Source: Aquiflexum sp. TKW24L (lineage in GTDB: Bacteria; Bacteroidota; Bacteroidia; Cytophagales; Cyclobacteriaceae). From it: a stretch of DNA of 53,441 bases. Below the pieces are notes generated by a model, which was not told where the DNA came from, did no database searches, and saw nothing but the letters and a program-made list of their open reading frames with translations. Location of the stretch: contig NZ_JAMFLG010000031.1 in the NCBI RefSeq assembly GCF_023502205.1, forward strand, positions 1 to 53,441. The letters run 5' to 3'. Positions 8,379 to 17,236 of this stretch are shown here, one piece after another (position 1 is the stretch's first letter; each line of letters begins with the position of its first letter). The translations under genes and the position numbers were made by a program.

Positions 8379-10082
8379 ATGAAACAAAACCCAGCATCCC
8401 TCCTATTGCTATTCGGAATATTTTATATTTTCAGCTGCAAGACAGCACCTGAAGAAACCGAAGTAAAGCGGCCAAACATCATCTTCATCATGTCGGATGA
8501 CCACGCCTACCAGGCGATTTCGGCATATGATACTAGGTTGATCCAAACGCCAAACATCGACAGAATCGCAAAAATGGGCATGCTCTTCACCAATGCCTGC
8601 GTGACCAACTCAATCTGTGCCCCTTCCCGCGCTACGATCCTGACAGGAAAGCATTCCCACGTCAACGGCAAAATCGACAACCACTTTCCTTTCGACACGA
8701 CCAACATCACTTTTCCCCAACTTCTCCAAAGCTCCGGTTACCAGACTGCGATGTTTGGCAAACTCCATTTTGGCAACAGCCCAAAAGGTTTTGACCAATT
8801 CAAAATCCTTCCCGGTCAGGGCTCCTATTATAACCCGGATTTTATCACCAAAAATGAGGGAAATATCAAAGTCGATGGCTACGTAACCGATATCGTGACG
8901 GATATGACTTTGGATTGGCTGCAAAATGAGCGCAAATCTGATCAGCCATTTATGTTGATGTACCTCCACAAAGCACCGCACCGCGAATGGTTGATGGCGG
9001 AGCGGCATATGGAGGAATTTACCAACAAAACATTCCCTGAACCGACAACCCTTTTTGACGATTATTCAGGCCGTGGATCCGCTGCTAGGGAGGCCGAAAT
9101 GAACCTTTTGAAGCACATGAACTGGTCAGGCGACTCCAAATTGTACCCGGAAACTATGGGTGAAATGGGGATTCCGGATGAATCAGGATGGGATAAAGGT
9201 GCATTTGAAAGGGAAGTTGGCCGACTCAGCCCCGAACAAAGAGCAAACTGGGACAAGGCTTACATGAAAGTGAATGATGTTTTCAAAAAGGCATTTCCGA
9301 CCATGACCGAAAAGGAAAAAATGCAATGGAGGTACCAACGCTACATGCAGGATTACCTTGGCACGATCGCTTCAGTGGATGAAAATGTCGGGCGCGTTCT
9401 TGATTACCTTGAGGCCAATGGACTGATGGAAAATACGATCATCGTCTATACTTCCGATCAGGGATTTTATTTGGGAGAGCACGGTTGGTTTGACAAGCGG
9501 TTTATCTACAATGAATCCTTCAAGACACCACTTTTGGTTTCTTGGCCTGGAAAAATCAAAGCCGGAACCAAATCAGATGAGATGGTCCAAAATCTTGATT
9601 TTGCTCAGACCTTTTTGGAAGCTGCCGGAATACCTGCACCCGCTGACATGCAGGGTGAAAGCCTCATTCCGATCCTGACAGGAAATGATGAAAAATGGAC
9701 CCGAGATGCCGTCTATTACCATTATTACGAATATCCATCTGTACACATGGTCAAGCGGCATTATGCGATCGTCACCAAGGAATACAAGCTGGTCCACTAC
9801 TACTTTGATGTGGATGAATGGGAACTCATCGACCGTCTCAATGATCCCAATGAAATGAAAAATGCTTATGACGATCCTGCTTATACTGATATCAAAAAAG
9901 AACTGCATGCCCAATTGGAAGAACTTAGGAAAAAATATGGTGACAGTTCAGAACTGAGTCAAAGCTATATAGACAGGTATTTGGAGGACATTTCCAAACG
10001 CCGGGCTTTCGGTGCCAACCAGCAAACCGTCAAAACCATTTTCGAAAAAAAGGGGATAAAGGCTGCGTATGAGTTTGATTGA
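8379..10082 (+). CDS. S1 family sulfatase, lipoprotein
   Basis: 567 aa arylsulfatase-type enzyme removing sulfate esters from a glycan or small sulfate ester. The formylglycine motif is C80-A-P-S-R followed by the ATILTG element; metal ligands include Asp40 and Asp41 (SDDH); a late YTSDQGFYLGEHGWFDKR segment gives the second metal-site residues. The N-terminus is a lipoprotein signal with the lipidated Cys at residue 20 (IFSC), so it is exported and membrane-anchored. It needs an anaerobic sulfatase-maturing enzyme or FGE, not encoded in this window. Convergent with the GH2 gene and divergent from the symporter/GH88 operon, suggesting a shared sulfated uronate-containing substrate (inferred). 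S1 subfamily not determined. Confidence 0.93.
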   Translation: MKQNPASLLLLFGIFYIFSCKTAPEETEVKRPNIIFIMSDDHAYQAISAYDTRLIQTPNIDRIAKMGMLFTNACVTNSICAPSRATILTGKHSHVNGKIDNHFPFDTTNITFPQLLQSSGYQTAMFGKLHFGNSPKGFDQFKILPGQGSYYNPDFITKNEGNIKVDGYVTDIVTDMTLDWLQNERKSDQPFMLMYLHKAPHREWLMAERHMEEFTNKTFPEPTTLFDDYSGRGSAAREAEMNLLKHMNWSGDSKLYPETMGEMGIPDESGWDKGAFEREVGRLSPEQRANWDKAYMKVNDVFKKAFPTMTEKEKMQWRYQRYMQDYLGTIASVDENVGRVLDYLEANGLMENTIIVYTSDQGFYLGEHGWFDKRFIYNESFKTPLLVSWPGKIKAGTKSDEMVQNLDFAQTFLEAAGIPAPADMQGESLIPILTGNDEKWTRDAVYYHYYEYPSVHMVKRHYAIVTKEYKLVHYYFDVDEWELIDRLNDPNEMKNAYDDPAYTDIKKELHAQLEELRKKYGDSSELSQSYIDRYLEDISKRRAFGANQQTVKTIFEKKGIKAAYEFD

Positions 10083-10216
10083 ATTTTCACTATTGATAGG
10101 ATATAAATGGGAAAAGAAAAACGGCGAAGCATTTATTCCCTGATGGTCGTTCATTTTGGCCATACGGTTAGGCATCTGAGACAGATTCACCGGGTCAAAG
10201 CGTCAGAAGGGGTTCT

Positions 10217-12715
10217 TTATTTCATGCTCAAAATTTCGATCTGGTCTGATGTCAGCCCCTCAGCTTTTGCTTCCAGATTAATTTTCCCTGATTTTCCATT
10301 AGGCCGAATGATTACCAATCCCTTGCCATGAAAAACCTTCTTTTCAGGCAGTTGGAAGCTCGAAACATCGGCAGGATTCCCATTGCCCACACCGGCAATT
10401 TCTCCCTCACCTTCTACTTGAAAAGTAATCATTTGGTCGTCTACATAAGGCACTACGTTTCCATTGGCGTCAACCACCTCTACTTGGACAAAAGATAAAT
10501 CCCGTCTGTCTGCTTTGATCGAACTTCTATCTGCAATCAGCCTGATAGCCACCGGTTCTCCGACCGTTTGTAAGGTATCAGCCCCTGTTTGCTGATCATT
10601 GAGATAGCTTTTGGCTACCAAAATTCCCGGAGAATATGGCACTTCAAAAATTGCAGTAATGTTGTTGGGTTTGAGTTTTTGCTCAGCAATTGCCTTCCCG
10701 TTCAGTTCAATCGTTACTTTTTCAGCTCTGGAATAAACAAATACCTGCATCGTTTTCCCCTCCTCGCCGGGAAAGCTCCAACTCTTCAATTGGTCAGGAA
10801 AGTTGTAATAGAAATTAGCTTCTTCATATCCTTCCGGAATGGGTTTATGCACCAAAACTTCCACTTCACTTTGTCTCCACACCACATCTAGATAGTATGA
10901 GTTTACCTTTTTATTTCCGATCAGGTCAAGTTCCCCTGTGTATGCATTGAAAATAGGCCAAGCAGGACTTAAAAACATTTCATATCCTGAACCTCCGAGA
11001 AGCCCTTCACTTTTTTCTTTGTCAGGATCTTGTTTGACCAACCTTGGTGCACCCAAACCTGCCTCACCAAGATAATCCATCGCTGTCCAGCTAAATGCTC
11101 CGATCACATAAGGTAGTTTCTCAACTTTCAGCCAATTTTCAATTCCTTGGGTTGGGAAATATTCGGATGCATACATGATCCTATCCGGATGCTTTTTGTG
11201 ATCACTTTCATACTTCAGGTAGGAATAATTGTAACCCGCTACCTCCACATTTTCAAAAGCAGGCGCAGTATCGTCCCAGGTTTTTGTCTTGTCCAAAAGA
11301 ATCAAATGAAGTGGGATTGCCTGAGTCACAGGCCGTGTTGAGTCTAATTGTCGGACTGTGTCTGCAAGTCGCTTTCCAATCTCATAACCCGTAGAATCAG
11401 CACCTTCAGGGATTTCGTTCCCGATGCTCCACATGATAATGCTTGGATGGTTACGGTCACGGAGTACCATGGATTGGAGGTCTCTCTCCCCCCAATCGTT
11501 GAAATAGAGATGGTAATCAGCCGGAGATTTCATCCGTTCCCACATATCAAATGCCTCATTGATCACCAGCATCCCAAGGCGGTCACAGGCATCGAGCAAT
11601 TCCGAAGAAGGAGGATTATGGCTGATGCGGACTGCGTTGTATCCTTCCTTTTTCAGCAATTCTATCTTTCGCTCCTCCGCCCGGTCAATGGCGACTGCAC
11701 CGAGAGGTCCGTTGTCATGGTGGATACATCCACCTTTGAGTTTCATGGATATCCCATTCAGGCTAAACCCTGTTTGTGCATCAAAATGTATCGAGCGAAT
11801 ACCAAAGGGTGTATCCGTCTCATCGAGGACCTTTCCATTCTGGGAAATTGTAACCTTGACTTTGTATAACTGTGGCTCATCCACCGACCATAATTTTGGA
11901 TTGGTAACAGTAATATTTTGAGTTGCAGTTTGTTTTTCTTCCGAAACAGGAGATAGCATTTGTTGCGTTTTTCCAACCATTTCACCGGAGGGTTCATAGA
12001 CTTCAGTAAGTAGAGTAAGAGGTGAGGTGCTTGATTTGCCATGCAACTTGGTCTCAACAGTAACAGTCGCTGACGCTTCAGAAACTGTTGGAGTTGTAAT
12101 ATAGGTGCCCCAAATATCAATGTGTAATGGATTGACAATCGTCAACCAAACATGCCTATAAATGCCAGAGCCCGAATACCAACGGCTATTGTGACCTTCG
12201 TTCTTCACCTGAACAGCGATCACATTGTCCTGACCTGTGGGCATAAGGTAGGGAGTCAAATCATAATAAAAGGAAGTATATCCATTGGGATAGTTTCCCA
12301 GATGATGGCCATTGATCCACACATCGGAATTCATATACACCCCATCAAACTGGATTATTACTTTTTTGCCATTTGAGGCTTTGTCAAGCTTAAAATGCTT
12401 TCTGTACCAAGCCGTACCTCCCACCAAAAATCCTCCGTCGCGGTGTGAGATGGCTCCTTTTGAGAATGGACCGACAATGCTGTCCTCAATCTGATTGGGT
12501 AAATCCTCAATGCTCCAGTCGTGCGGAAGGTCTAATTTCCGCCACTTCTTGTCATCATATTTTTCGCTAGAAGCGCCGGGATTATTGTCCTTGCTAAAAA
12601 GCCAGTTATCATTAAATAATACAGTTCTGTCGGACACAGATTGATTCTTAGGATTTGATTGGGCAAGTGCGGGGATATAAACCAACAGAAAGAGAATAAG
12701 CAAGTTTCTTTTCAT
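10217..12715 (-). CDS. Secreted GH2 family glycoside hydrolase
   Basis: 832 aa enzyme with an N-terminal signal peptide (residues 1-19, ending ALAQ). GH2 architecture: sugar-binding jelly-roll (about 30-200, with WYRKHF and SGSGIYRHVW), immunoglobulin-like domain (200-320), TIM barrel (320-610) and extra C-terminal beta domains of the DUF4982 type. The acid/base is Glu434 in IGNE following NHPSIIMWS; the nucleophile is probably Glu518 in YASEYF. GH2 includes beta-galactosidases, beta-glucuronidases and beta-mannosidases; the choice cannot be made by eye. It is convergent with the sulfatase, so the two may act in sequence on one periplasmic substrate. Confidence 0.93.
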   Translation of the reverse strand: MKRNLLILFLLVYIPALAQSNPKNQSVSDRTVLFNDNWLFSKDNNPGASSEKYDDKKWRKLDLPHDWSIEDLPNQIEDSIVGPFSKGAISHRDGGFLVGGTAWYRKHFKLDKASNGKKVIIQFDGVYMNSDVWINGHHLGNYPNGYTSFYYDLTPYLMPTGQDNVIAVQVKNEGHNSRWYSGSGIYRHVWLTIVNPLHIDIWGTYITTPTVSEASATVTVETKLHGKSSTSPLTLLTEVYEPSGEMVGKTQQMLSPVSEEKQTATQNITVTNPKLWSVDEPQLYKVKVTISQNGKVLDETDTPFGIRSIHFDAQTGFSLNGISMKLKGGCIHHDNGPLGAVAIDRAEERKIELLKKEGYNAVRISHNPPSSELLDACDRLGMLVINEAFDMWERMKSPADYHLYFNDWGERDLQSMVLRDRNHPSIIMWSIGNEIPEGADSTGYEIGKRLADTVRQLDSTRPVTQAIPLHLILLDKTKTWDDTAPAFENVEVAGYNYSYLKYESDHKKHPDRIMYASEYFPTQGIENWLKVEKLPYVIGAFSWTAMDYLGEAGLGAPRLVKQDPDKEKSEGLLGGSGYEMFLSPAWPIFNAYTGELDLIGNKKVNSYYLDVVWRQSEVEVLVHKPIPEGYEEANFYYNFPDQLKSWSFPGEEGKTMQVFVYSRAEKVTIELNGKAIAEQKLKPNNITAIFEVPYSPGILVAKSYLNDQQTGADTLQTVGEPVAIRLIADRSSIKADRRDLSFVQVEVVDANGNVVPYVDDQMITFQVEGEGEIAGVGNGNPADVSSFQLPEKKVFHGKGLVIIRPNGKSGKINLEAKAEGLTSDQIEILSMK

Positions 12716-12797
12716 TGTATTGCTAAACTTGGTGATGGAAATGATGCTTAAGCAAATTTTCTTAAAAATTTATGTGTCTTGCCTCAAGCGAAAATAG

Positions 12798-12821
12798 GCG
12801 GATTGCAATCATGCAATCCGC
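12798..12821 (-). terminator. Rho-independent terminator of the 12830 gene
   Basis: Perfect 10-bp stem GCGGATTGCA / TGCAATCCGC with a four-base loop, just past the stop of the minus-strand gene at 12830. On the minus strand it is followed by CTATTTTCG, a modest T-rich tail. Confidence 0.75.
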
Positions 12822-12829
12822 ATTATTGA

Positions 12830-13216
12830 TTATTGTTTAGGTGCAATAATACGTTCTCCTTCTGCTTCAAACATCCCTAATAAGTTTCCAGTCACATGGT
12901 CTTCGTCAGCTTTGGTCAATTCTAAAGTGACATCGTAACCTTCTGCATTGAAATAAAAAGTAGCAGTGTCTTCGCCTAACTCTGCCTTATCGATTTTGGT
13001 GATTTCATTTCCTGACTCATCCTGCACAACTCCGGTCAATGAATCTTCCTTCTTTTCAAGCACTAAAATCATGTTAGCATCTCCGTTAGGAGTTCCTTTA
13101 ATAACCACCTTCCACTTACCAACAAAATAATCAGCAGGAGACTGCGCATATACATTTGCATTGAGTGAAAGAAGTGAGATTAATAATCCGCCGATAATAA
13201 GGCTTAGATTTTTCAT
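12830..13216 (-). CDS. Small secreted lipocalin-like protein
   Basis: 128 aa with a clear signal peptide (residues 1-25, ending VYAQ). The mature ~100 residues begin YFVGKWKVVIKG and alternate short hydrophobic and polar strands, as in small beta-barrel proteins of lipocalin-like type. A longer frame starts at 13309, but the ATG at 13216 gives the intact signal peptide. Very acidic. Transcribed divergently from the Nudix-type regulator, sharing a ~110-nt promoter region. Function unknown. Confidence 0.82.
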   Translation of the reverse strand: MKNLSLIIGGLLISLLSLNANVYAQSPADYFVGKWKVVIKGTPNGDANMILVLEKKEDSLTGVVQDESGNEITKIDKAELGEDTATFYFNAEGYDVTLELTKADEDHVTGNLLGMFEAEGERIIAPKQ

Positions 13217-13317
13217 AATTTTAATGGTTTTGGTTAGAAATTGTCTTAATGTAAGTTTTAGGAAATAAAGATATGACATTGTTATTTCTATTCTGTAATA
13301 TTTACGCAATTATTTTT

Positions 13318-13325
13318 TAGCTTTG
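13318..13325 (+). promoter_or_regulatory. Possible -7 element TAGCTTTG at the regulator start
   Basis: Exact match to TAnnTTTG, but only 3 nt before the ATG at 13329 and with no TTG at the usual distance upstream. If used, the transcript would be essentially leaderless or start inside the gene. Confidence 0.3.
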
Positions 13326-13328
13326 TAT

Positions 13329-14105
13329 ATGAACTCACAAGAAGAAGTAATAGACTTTGTAATCAATGGTCATAAAGATTACCTTCCTCATGTATCAATT
13401 GACAGTGTCATATTTGGATATCACCACCAACAACTCAAAATTTTACTGTTAAAATGGATAGGACATATTGGATGGGGATTGCCGGGTGGATTTATCAAAC
13501 GCCGGGAGCCACTGACGGATGCTGCCTACAGGATTTTGAAAGAAAGAACCCGGCTAAGCGACTTGTTCTTGCAGCAGTTTCATGTATTTGGAGATTCGCC
13601 ATATAGGGCGCAGGAAAGAAGCCCGGCCGAATTCCGTGAAAAATATGGTGCGGTAACTTCGGAAGACAATTGGTTATTTCAACGAACCTTATCAATAGGG
13701 TATTTCGCTTTAGTCGATTATTCAAAAGTGGATATTACCACAGATTTTTTTACAAATGATTTTTATTGGTGTGATGTGAATGAAGTCCCATTCCTTTTGT
13801 TTGATCAAAATGAAGTAGTAGAAATGGCTTTGAAAATGCTAAGGCTTGCGATTTATCACCAACCGATTGGTTATAACCTATTGCCTGAAAAATTTACCAT
13901 TCCCGAAATCCATTCACTTTACCAAACCATTTTAGGAAAAGAATTGGATCAAAGAAACTTTTCCAAAAAGCTTTTGACACTCGGACTTATCAAAAAACTG
14001 GATGAAAGAAGAAGCATTGGACCACACCGTTCGCCTTACCTATACCAGTTTGATAAAGCAAATTATGAAGAAGCCTTAAAGGAAGGTATTGTACATACCT
14101 ATTGA
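13329..14105 (+). CDS. Nudix-derived transcriptional regulator (NrtR/AraR type)
   Basis: 258 aa. The N-terminal ~150 residues form a Nudix fold; the C-terminal ~90 residues form the winged helix typical of NrtR-like repressors (LYQTILGKELDQRNFSKKLL, then SPYLYQF). The Nudix box GGFIKRREPLTDAAYRIL keeps the first Gly and Glu but has lost the catalytic RE..EE residues, so it should bind a nucleotide-sugar or ADP-ribose-like ligand without cleaving it. In Bacteroides a relative (BT0354) regulates arabinose use. An upstream TTG opens the frame at 13323, but ATG 13329 is preferred. Target genes are unknown; the divergent secreted protein gene is a candidate. Confidence 0.86.
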   Translation: MNSQEEVIDFVINGHKDYLPHVSIDSVIFGYHHQQLKILLLKWIGHIGWGLPGGFIKRREPLTDAAYRILKERTRLSDLFLQQFHVFGDSPYRAQERSPAEFREKYGAVTSEDNWLFQRTLSIGYFALVDYSKVDITTDFFTNDFYWCDVNEVPFLLFDQNEVVEMALKMLRLAIYHQPIGYNLLPEKFTIPEIHSLYQTILGKELDQRNFSKKLLTLGLIKKLDERRSIGPHRSPYLYQFDKANYEEALKEGIVHTY

Positions 14106-14238
14106 AAAAAGGTAAGTCCTCCGCAATGTAGATTGTATGTCGAATTGGAGTTCAGGTTGGGAATCGTAATCAAATTAATCCAATTCTAATTCCATTCCTT
14201 CCCTTGCAGGACCGAAGTCAGGCTTTGGTAAGTAACAT

Positions 14239-15144
14239 TCAATTCCCTGTATCATTTCTCCCCTTTTCCAAATAAATCGAAGTAATCGGATATACGATAC
14301 GGATATCATTTTCTGCCCGGAACCTGTCGATGATTGCTTCGGTGATCTGATGTTCAAAAACCCTTCTCTTCCTTGGTTTGCACAGGTACCGGAGAGAAAG
14401 TTGGATGCCCCGTTCCTGGATTTTGGTATAAACGGTCGGCGTATATTGGCTGAATGAAATGAAATGTTCTTTTTGGGCTCTTCTCAATTCGTATTCAATG
14501 CTTTTAAAATCGGGAGAAAGAAGTTCTGTCATGATTTCTCGCAGCAAAAGGGTGGCTTTTTTATAATCAGATTCAAGCCCGATAAAAATATTTTGCTCGT
14601 TCCAGATATAGTCGAAGCCCTGACTGTAATTGGCTTGCGGATCTGTAAATACCTTCCCATTGGGCACATGGACTATCCTTCCGGTGCTTTGCTCACCATC
14701 TACCCAGTTACCGACTTCCAGCAAGCTGAACTGGAACAGTCTTAAATCCACGACATCTCCTTTGAATTCCCCAATCTGAATCCTGTCGCCAACATCAAAA
14801 GGCTTCCGCCAATAGATAAACATCCATCCTGCGATATTGACAAAGATATCCTTGAGGGCGATGGCAATACCCGCTGACAACAAACCCAAAAAGGTGGTGA
14901 TGGATTGGAAATTGGTGATCCAGATATTGCCTACAAGCAGCAAGCCAATAAAAACAAGAATGTATTCGATGGTTTTGCGGGTATGGAATTGTTTTTTGAT
15001 TTCAATATCCTTTCCCCGAGAAATAATTTTGAACGATCCTTTTTTGATCAGCCACAATATCAAAATGATTAGGATGGTCTTGTAGATGCTCCACCTGATA
15101 TCATAAGCAATGATGTCGTCTAAGTATTCTATGTAATTCTCCAT
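14239..15144 (-). CDS. MscS family mechanosensitive channel
   Basis: 301 aa inner-membrane channel. Three transmembrane segments occupy residues ~20-125, the last being the glycine/alanine-rich pore helix (FLGLLSAGIAIALKDIFVNI), followed by the beta domain with the MscS signature KPFDVGDRIQI and a C-terminal alpha/beta domain. Predicted to open under hypoosmotic stress. A TTG start at 15162 is possible; ATG 15144 was chosen. No operon partner; convergent with the Nudix regulator. Confidence 0.9.
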   Translation of the reverse strand: MENYIEYLDDIIAYDIRWSIYKTILIILILWLIKKGSFKIISRGKDIEIKKQFHTRKTIEYILVFIGLLLVGNIWITNFQSITTFLGLLSAGIAIALKDIFVNIAGWMFIYWRKPFDVGDRIQIGEFKGDVVDLRLFQFSLLEVGNWVDGEQSTGRIVHVPNGKVFTDPQANYSQGFDYIWNEQNIFIGLESDYKKATLLLREIMTELLSPDFKSIEYELRRAQKEHFISFSQYTPTVYTKIQERGIQLSLRYLCKPRKRRVFEHQITEAIIDRFRAENDIRIVYPITSIYLEKGRNDTGN

Positions 15145-15350
15145 AAGAAACAGATATTCCAAACTAAGATTGAAATAATGAATATAAACATTTATTTAAC
15201 CTATTGATAGCAAGCACTTCATATCACTCTATTTAAATAATCCGCAACAATACATGGATAATGGTGGTTCTACAATATTATATCCTACTAATTAAAGCAG
15301 GCTGACGGAAAGGATTTGCAAGGTCTTTCTGTTTTGTGCTGCCCCTGTTC

Positions 15351-16145
15351 ATGTCCAAACTTTCCAAAGAGGAGAAATTCCTCGATTTCTCAGATTACGG
15401 CAGGCCTTTGGCCAAAGTATTTGCCAATCAACTCAAAAACACCAGCATTACTCCTGTTCAGGTCACTTTCCTTTTTGGAATCAGTGGATTATTGGCAATT
15501 TACTGCATTCTGAATGGCTTTTTCATCGTGGCGGGATTTTTCCTTCTCCTAAAATCCGTCATCGATGCCGCAGACGGTGAATTGTCAAGAATCAAAAACA
15601 CCCCCTCTTACACAGGTCGGTACCTTGATTCTATCTTTGACAATATCCTGAACCTGCTATTCCTGCTCAGTATCTGCTCGGTTTCAGATTCAAGTATTTG
15701 GACTACTATGGTTGCATTTCTTTGTTTACAGTTTCAGGGTACTTTGTATAATTATTACTATGTGATCCTGCGCCACAATTCTGACGGCGGGGATGTTACC
15801 AGCAGTATCTTCGAAAATGAAATCCCTATTGCTTTCCCGGGGGAAAACCAAAAAACAGTAAACCTATTATTTAGGATCTTCAATGTTTTGTATCTGCCAT
15901 TTGATAAAGCAATACATGAATTGGACAAAGAGGCAGTCGAAATCATCACGTATCCCAAATGGTTTATGAGTATGGTCTCATTGTATGGCCTTGGGTTCCA
16001 GCTTTTGGTCATGGCAATGATGCTTTCCATTGGTCTAGTCAATTATATCGTTCCTTTCTTTATCGCCTATTCCCTTTTGATTTTTGTTTTTATAGCGATT
16101 CGACGAACATTCCTTACCGAAAAAATAAGCAACCAATCCTGTTGA
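15351..16145 (+). CDS. CDP-alcohol phosphatidyltransferase family protein
   Basis: 264 aa multi-pass membrane enzyme that would transfer a phospho-group from a CDP-linked donor to an alcohol. The family motif D-x2-D-G-x2-A-R-x8-G-x3-D-x3-D appears as DAADGELSR ... GRYLDSIFD at about residues 73-100, with Ser in place of the usual Ala. About six TM segments. GTG at 15336 extends the frame, but ATG 15351 gives the better start. Lipid product unknown; it is larger than PgsA and has a long insert after the motif, so a specialised lipid or polymer role is possible. Confidence 0.85.
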   Translation: MSKLSKEEKFLDFSDYGRPLAKVFANQLKNTSITPVQVTFLFGISGLLAIYCILNGFFIVAGFFLLLKSVIDAADGELSRIKNTPSYTGRYLDSIFDNILNLLFLLSICSVSDSSIWTTMVAFLCLQFQGTLYNYYYVILRHNSDGGDVTSSIFENEIPIAFPGENQKTVNLLFRIFNVLYLPFDKAIHELDKEAVEIITYPKWFMSMVSLYGLGFQLLVMAMMLSIGLVNYIVPFFIAYSLLIFVFIAIRRTFLTEKISNQSC

Positions 16146-16188
16146 AATAATGCCTCTGGATTGACTCAATGGCATTTTGGTTAAAATC

Positions 16189-16212
16189 AAAAAACCCGAC
16201 AAAATGCCGGGA
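16189..16212 (-). terminator. Terminator of the 16237 outer-membrane protein gene
   Basis: Hairpin CCCG / CGGG around an A/T loop; on the minus strand it is followed by TTTTTTGATTTT. Located 25 nt past the stop of the minus-strand gene. Confidence 0.65.
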
Positions 16213-16236
16213 TTCAGTTTTTATGTATCGGTGGAA

Positions 16237-16845
16237 TTACAATTTGAACCCCAACCTGTAGTTGACCATGAGATAGTATGGCCAATATCCGTCAAAAGAG
16301 GACATACTCACCCCGATCGTATTTCTCCTGTTTGGATTTGCAGGTTTCCAATCAAATGTCACCTGGGATACATACCCCAATCTTCTGTGGCTTTCAACCA
16401 TAAATCCTGAACTTTCCTGTACCCTTGGTTCCTCAGGGCTCAACTGATAACCGCGGTGTATGGCTTCGCCCCCAAATTGAAATGATGGTCCAAAAGCCAA
16501 ACCTACCCTGAAATCCTTTTTGGTTCGTATGATGTCATATTGAAATCTTACATCTGTAAAAATACCTGAGACGAACTGTTCCCGATCTTCAGGGAAAGTA
16601 TAGTTAAAATCTGCATTAATGATGGAATGATAAAAGGTCAAACTGGGGTTAATCGAAAATCTATCAAGGACTTTAAAGCTCAGTTCATTGATGACATTAA
16701 AACCATACATACCTACATTCCCTTCTACCAGCACCCCTGTGCCTATCCTGTATGTCATGTTGCTGCTCTTTTCTTCTAATTGCTGCGCAAATGAAGTGGC
16801 CGAAATCAAAAGCAAAATGAAAATTGTTGAGGTGATGTTTTTCAT
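16237..16845 (-). CDS. Outer-membrane beta-barrel protein
   Basis: 202 aa with a signal peptide (residues 1-20, ending SFAQ) and a mature part made of alternating strands that end in aromatic residues, closing with YYLMVNYRLGFKL, the C-terminal aromatic pattern of outer-membrane barrels. Start at ATG 16845, preceded by a good promoter with a leader of about 18 nt. Related in style to small porin-like or OmpW/PorT-like barrels; no specific function recognised. Confidence 0.8.
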   Translation of the reverse strand: MKNITSTIFILLLISATSFAQQLEEKSSNMTYRIGTGVLVEGNVGMYGFNVINELSFKVLDRFSINPSLTFYHSIINADFNYTFPEDREQFVSGIFTDVRFQYDIIRTKKDFRVGLAFGPSFQFGGEAIHRGYQLSPEEPRVQESSGFMVESHRRLGYVSQVTFDWKPANPNRRNTIGVSMSSFDGYWPYYLMVNYRLGFKL

Positions 16846-16866
16846 GATGATGTTCTTTGTGAGAGA

Positions 16867-16896
16867 CAAAAATATAACTAAATAGCTGTTTGACAA
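16867..16896 (-). promoter_or_regulatory. Bacteroidota promoter TTG-N19-TATTTTTG
   Basis: On the minus strand TTG (16894-16896), 19 nt spacing and TATTTTTG (16867-16874), matching TTG-N17-23-TAnnTTTG. It would start transcription about 20 nt before the barrel gene. Confidence 0.7.
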
Positions 16897-17140
16897 CTTA
16901 AGTTTTCCTTTTTATTCCTCCAAAAACTCTTTTCAGAAATAATCCCTTTTTAGCATGATTTCCCGCTTTCTGTTTTTTCATTGACAATTTCCCACACAAG
17001 CTTGACAGCCCTTGATTATTTTGTTTACATTATAAACACATAAATGTTTATTAAATAAACATTTTAAAAAATTCCTAGCCTTGACGCACTGAGGCAAAGA
17101 CGCTAAAAAAATAGAAAAATGGGTGGTTGCTAAAGCCTAT

Positions 17141-17220
17141 ATCGCCAAAGGCATATATCCATTTTATATCGCTTTAGCATATATCCATTTATTTCGCCAA
17201 AGGCACATTTCTATCTATTT
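17141..17220 (+). repeat. Three imperfect ~27-nt tandem repeats before dnaE
   Basis: Units at 17141-17167, 17168-17193 and 17193-17220 share ATCGCCAAAGGCATATATCC-like sequence followed by ATTT. GCTAAAGC (17129-17136) and GCTTTAGC (17171-17178) are also inverted. They end 17 nt before the polymerase start codon, so they lie in its leader. Not a CRISPR: no constant-repeat/variable-spacer structure. Confidence 0.7.
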
Positions 17221-17236
17221 CATAAAGTATATTTCA

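Noticed and set aside
10107-10331. 74-codon plus frame between sulfatase and GH2
   Set aside because: Overlaps the 3' end of the GH2 gene on the other strand and shows no protein features.
16981-17122. Possible RNA gene upstream of dnaE
   Set aside because: AT-rich sequence with CGCA/AAGACGC-like words but no stable fold seen; no evidence for an RNA.
17141-17220. CRISPR-like array
   Set aside because: Only three contiguous diverged copies and no spacers; a plain tandem repeat.
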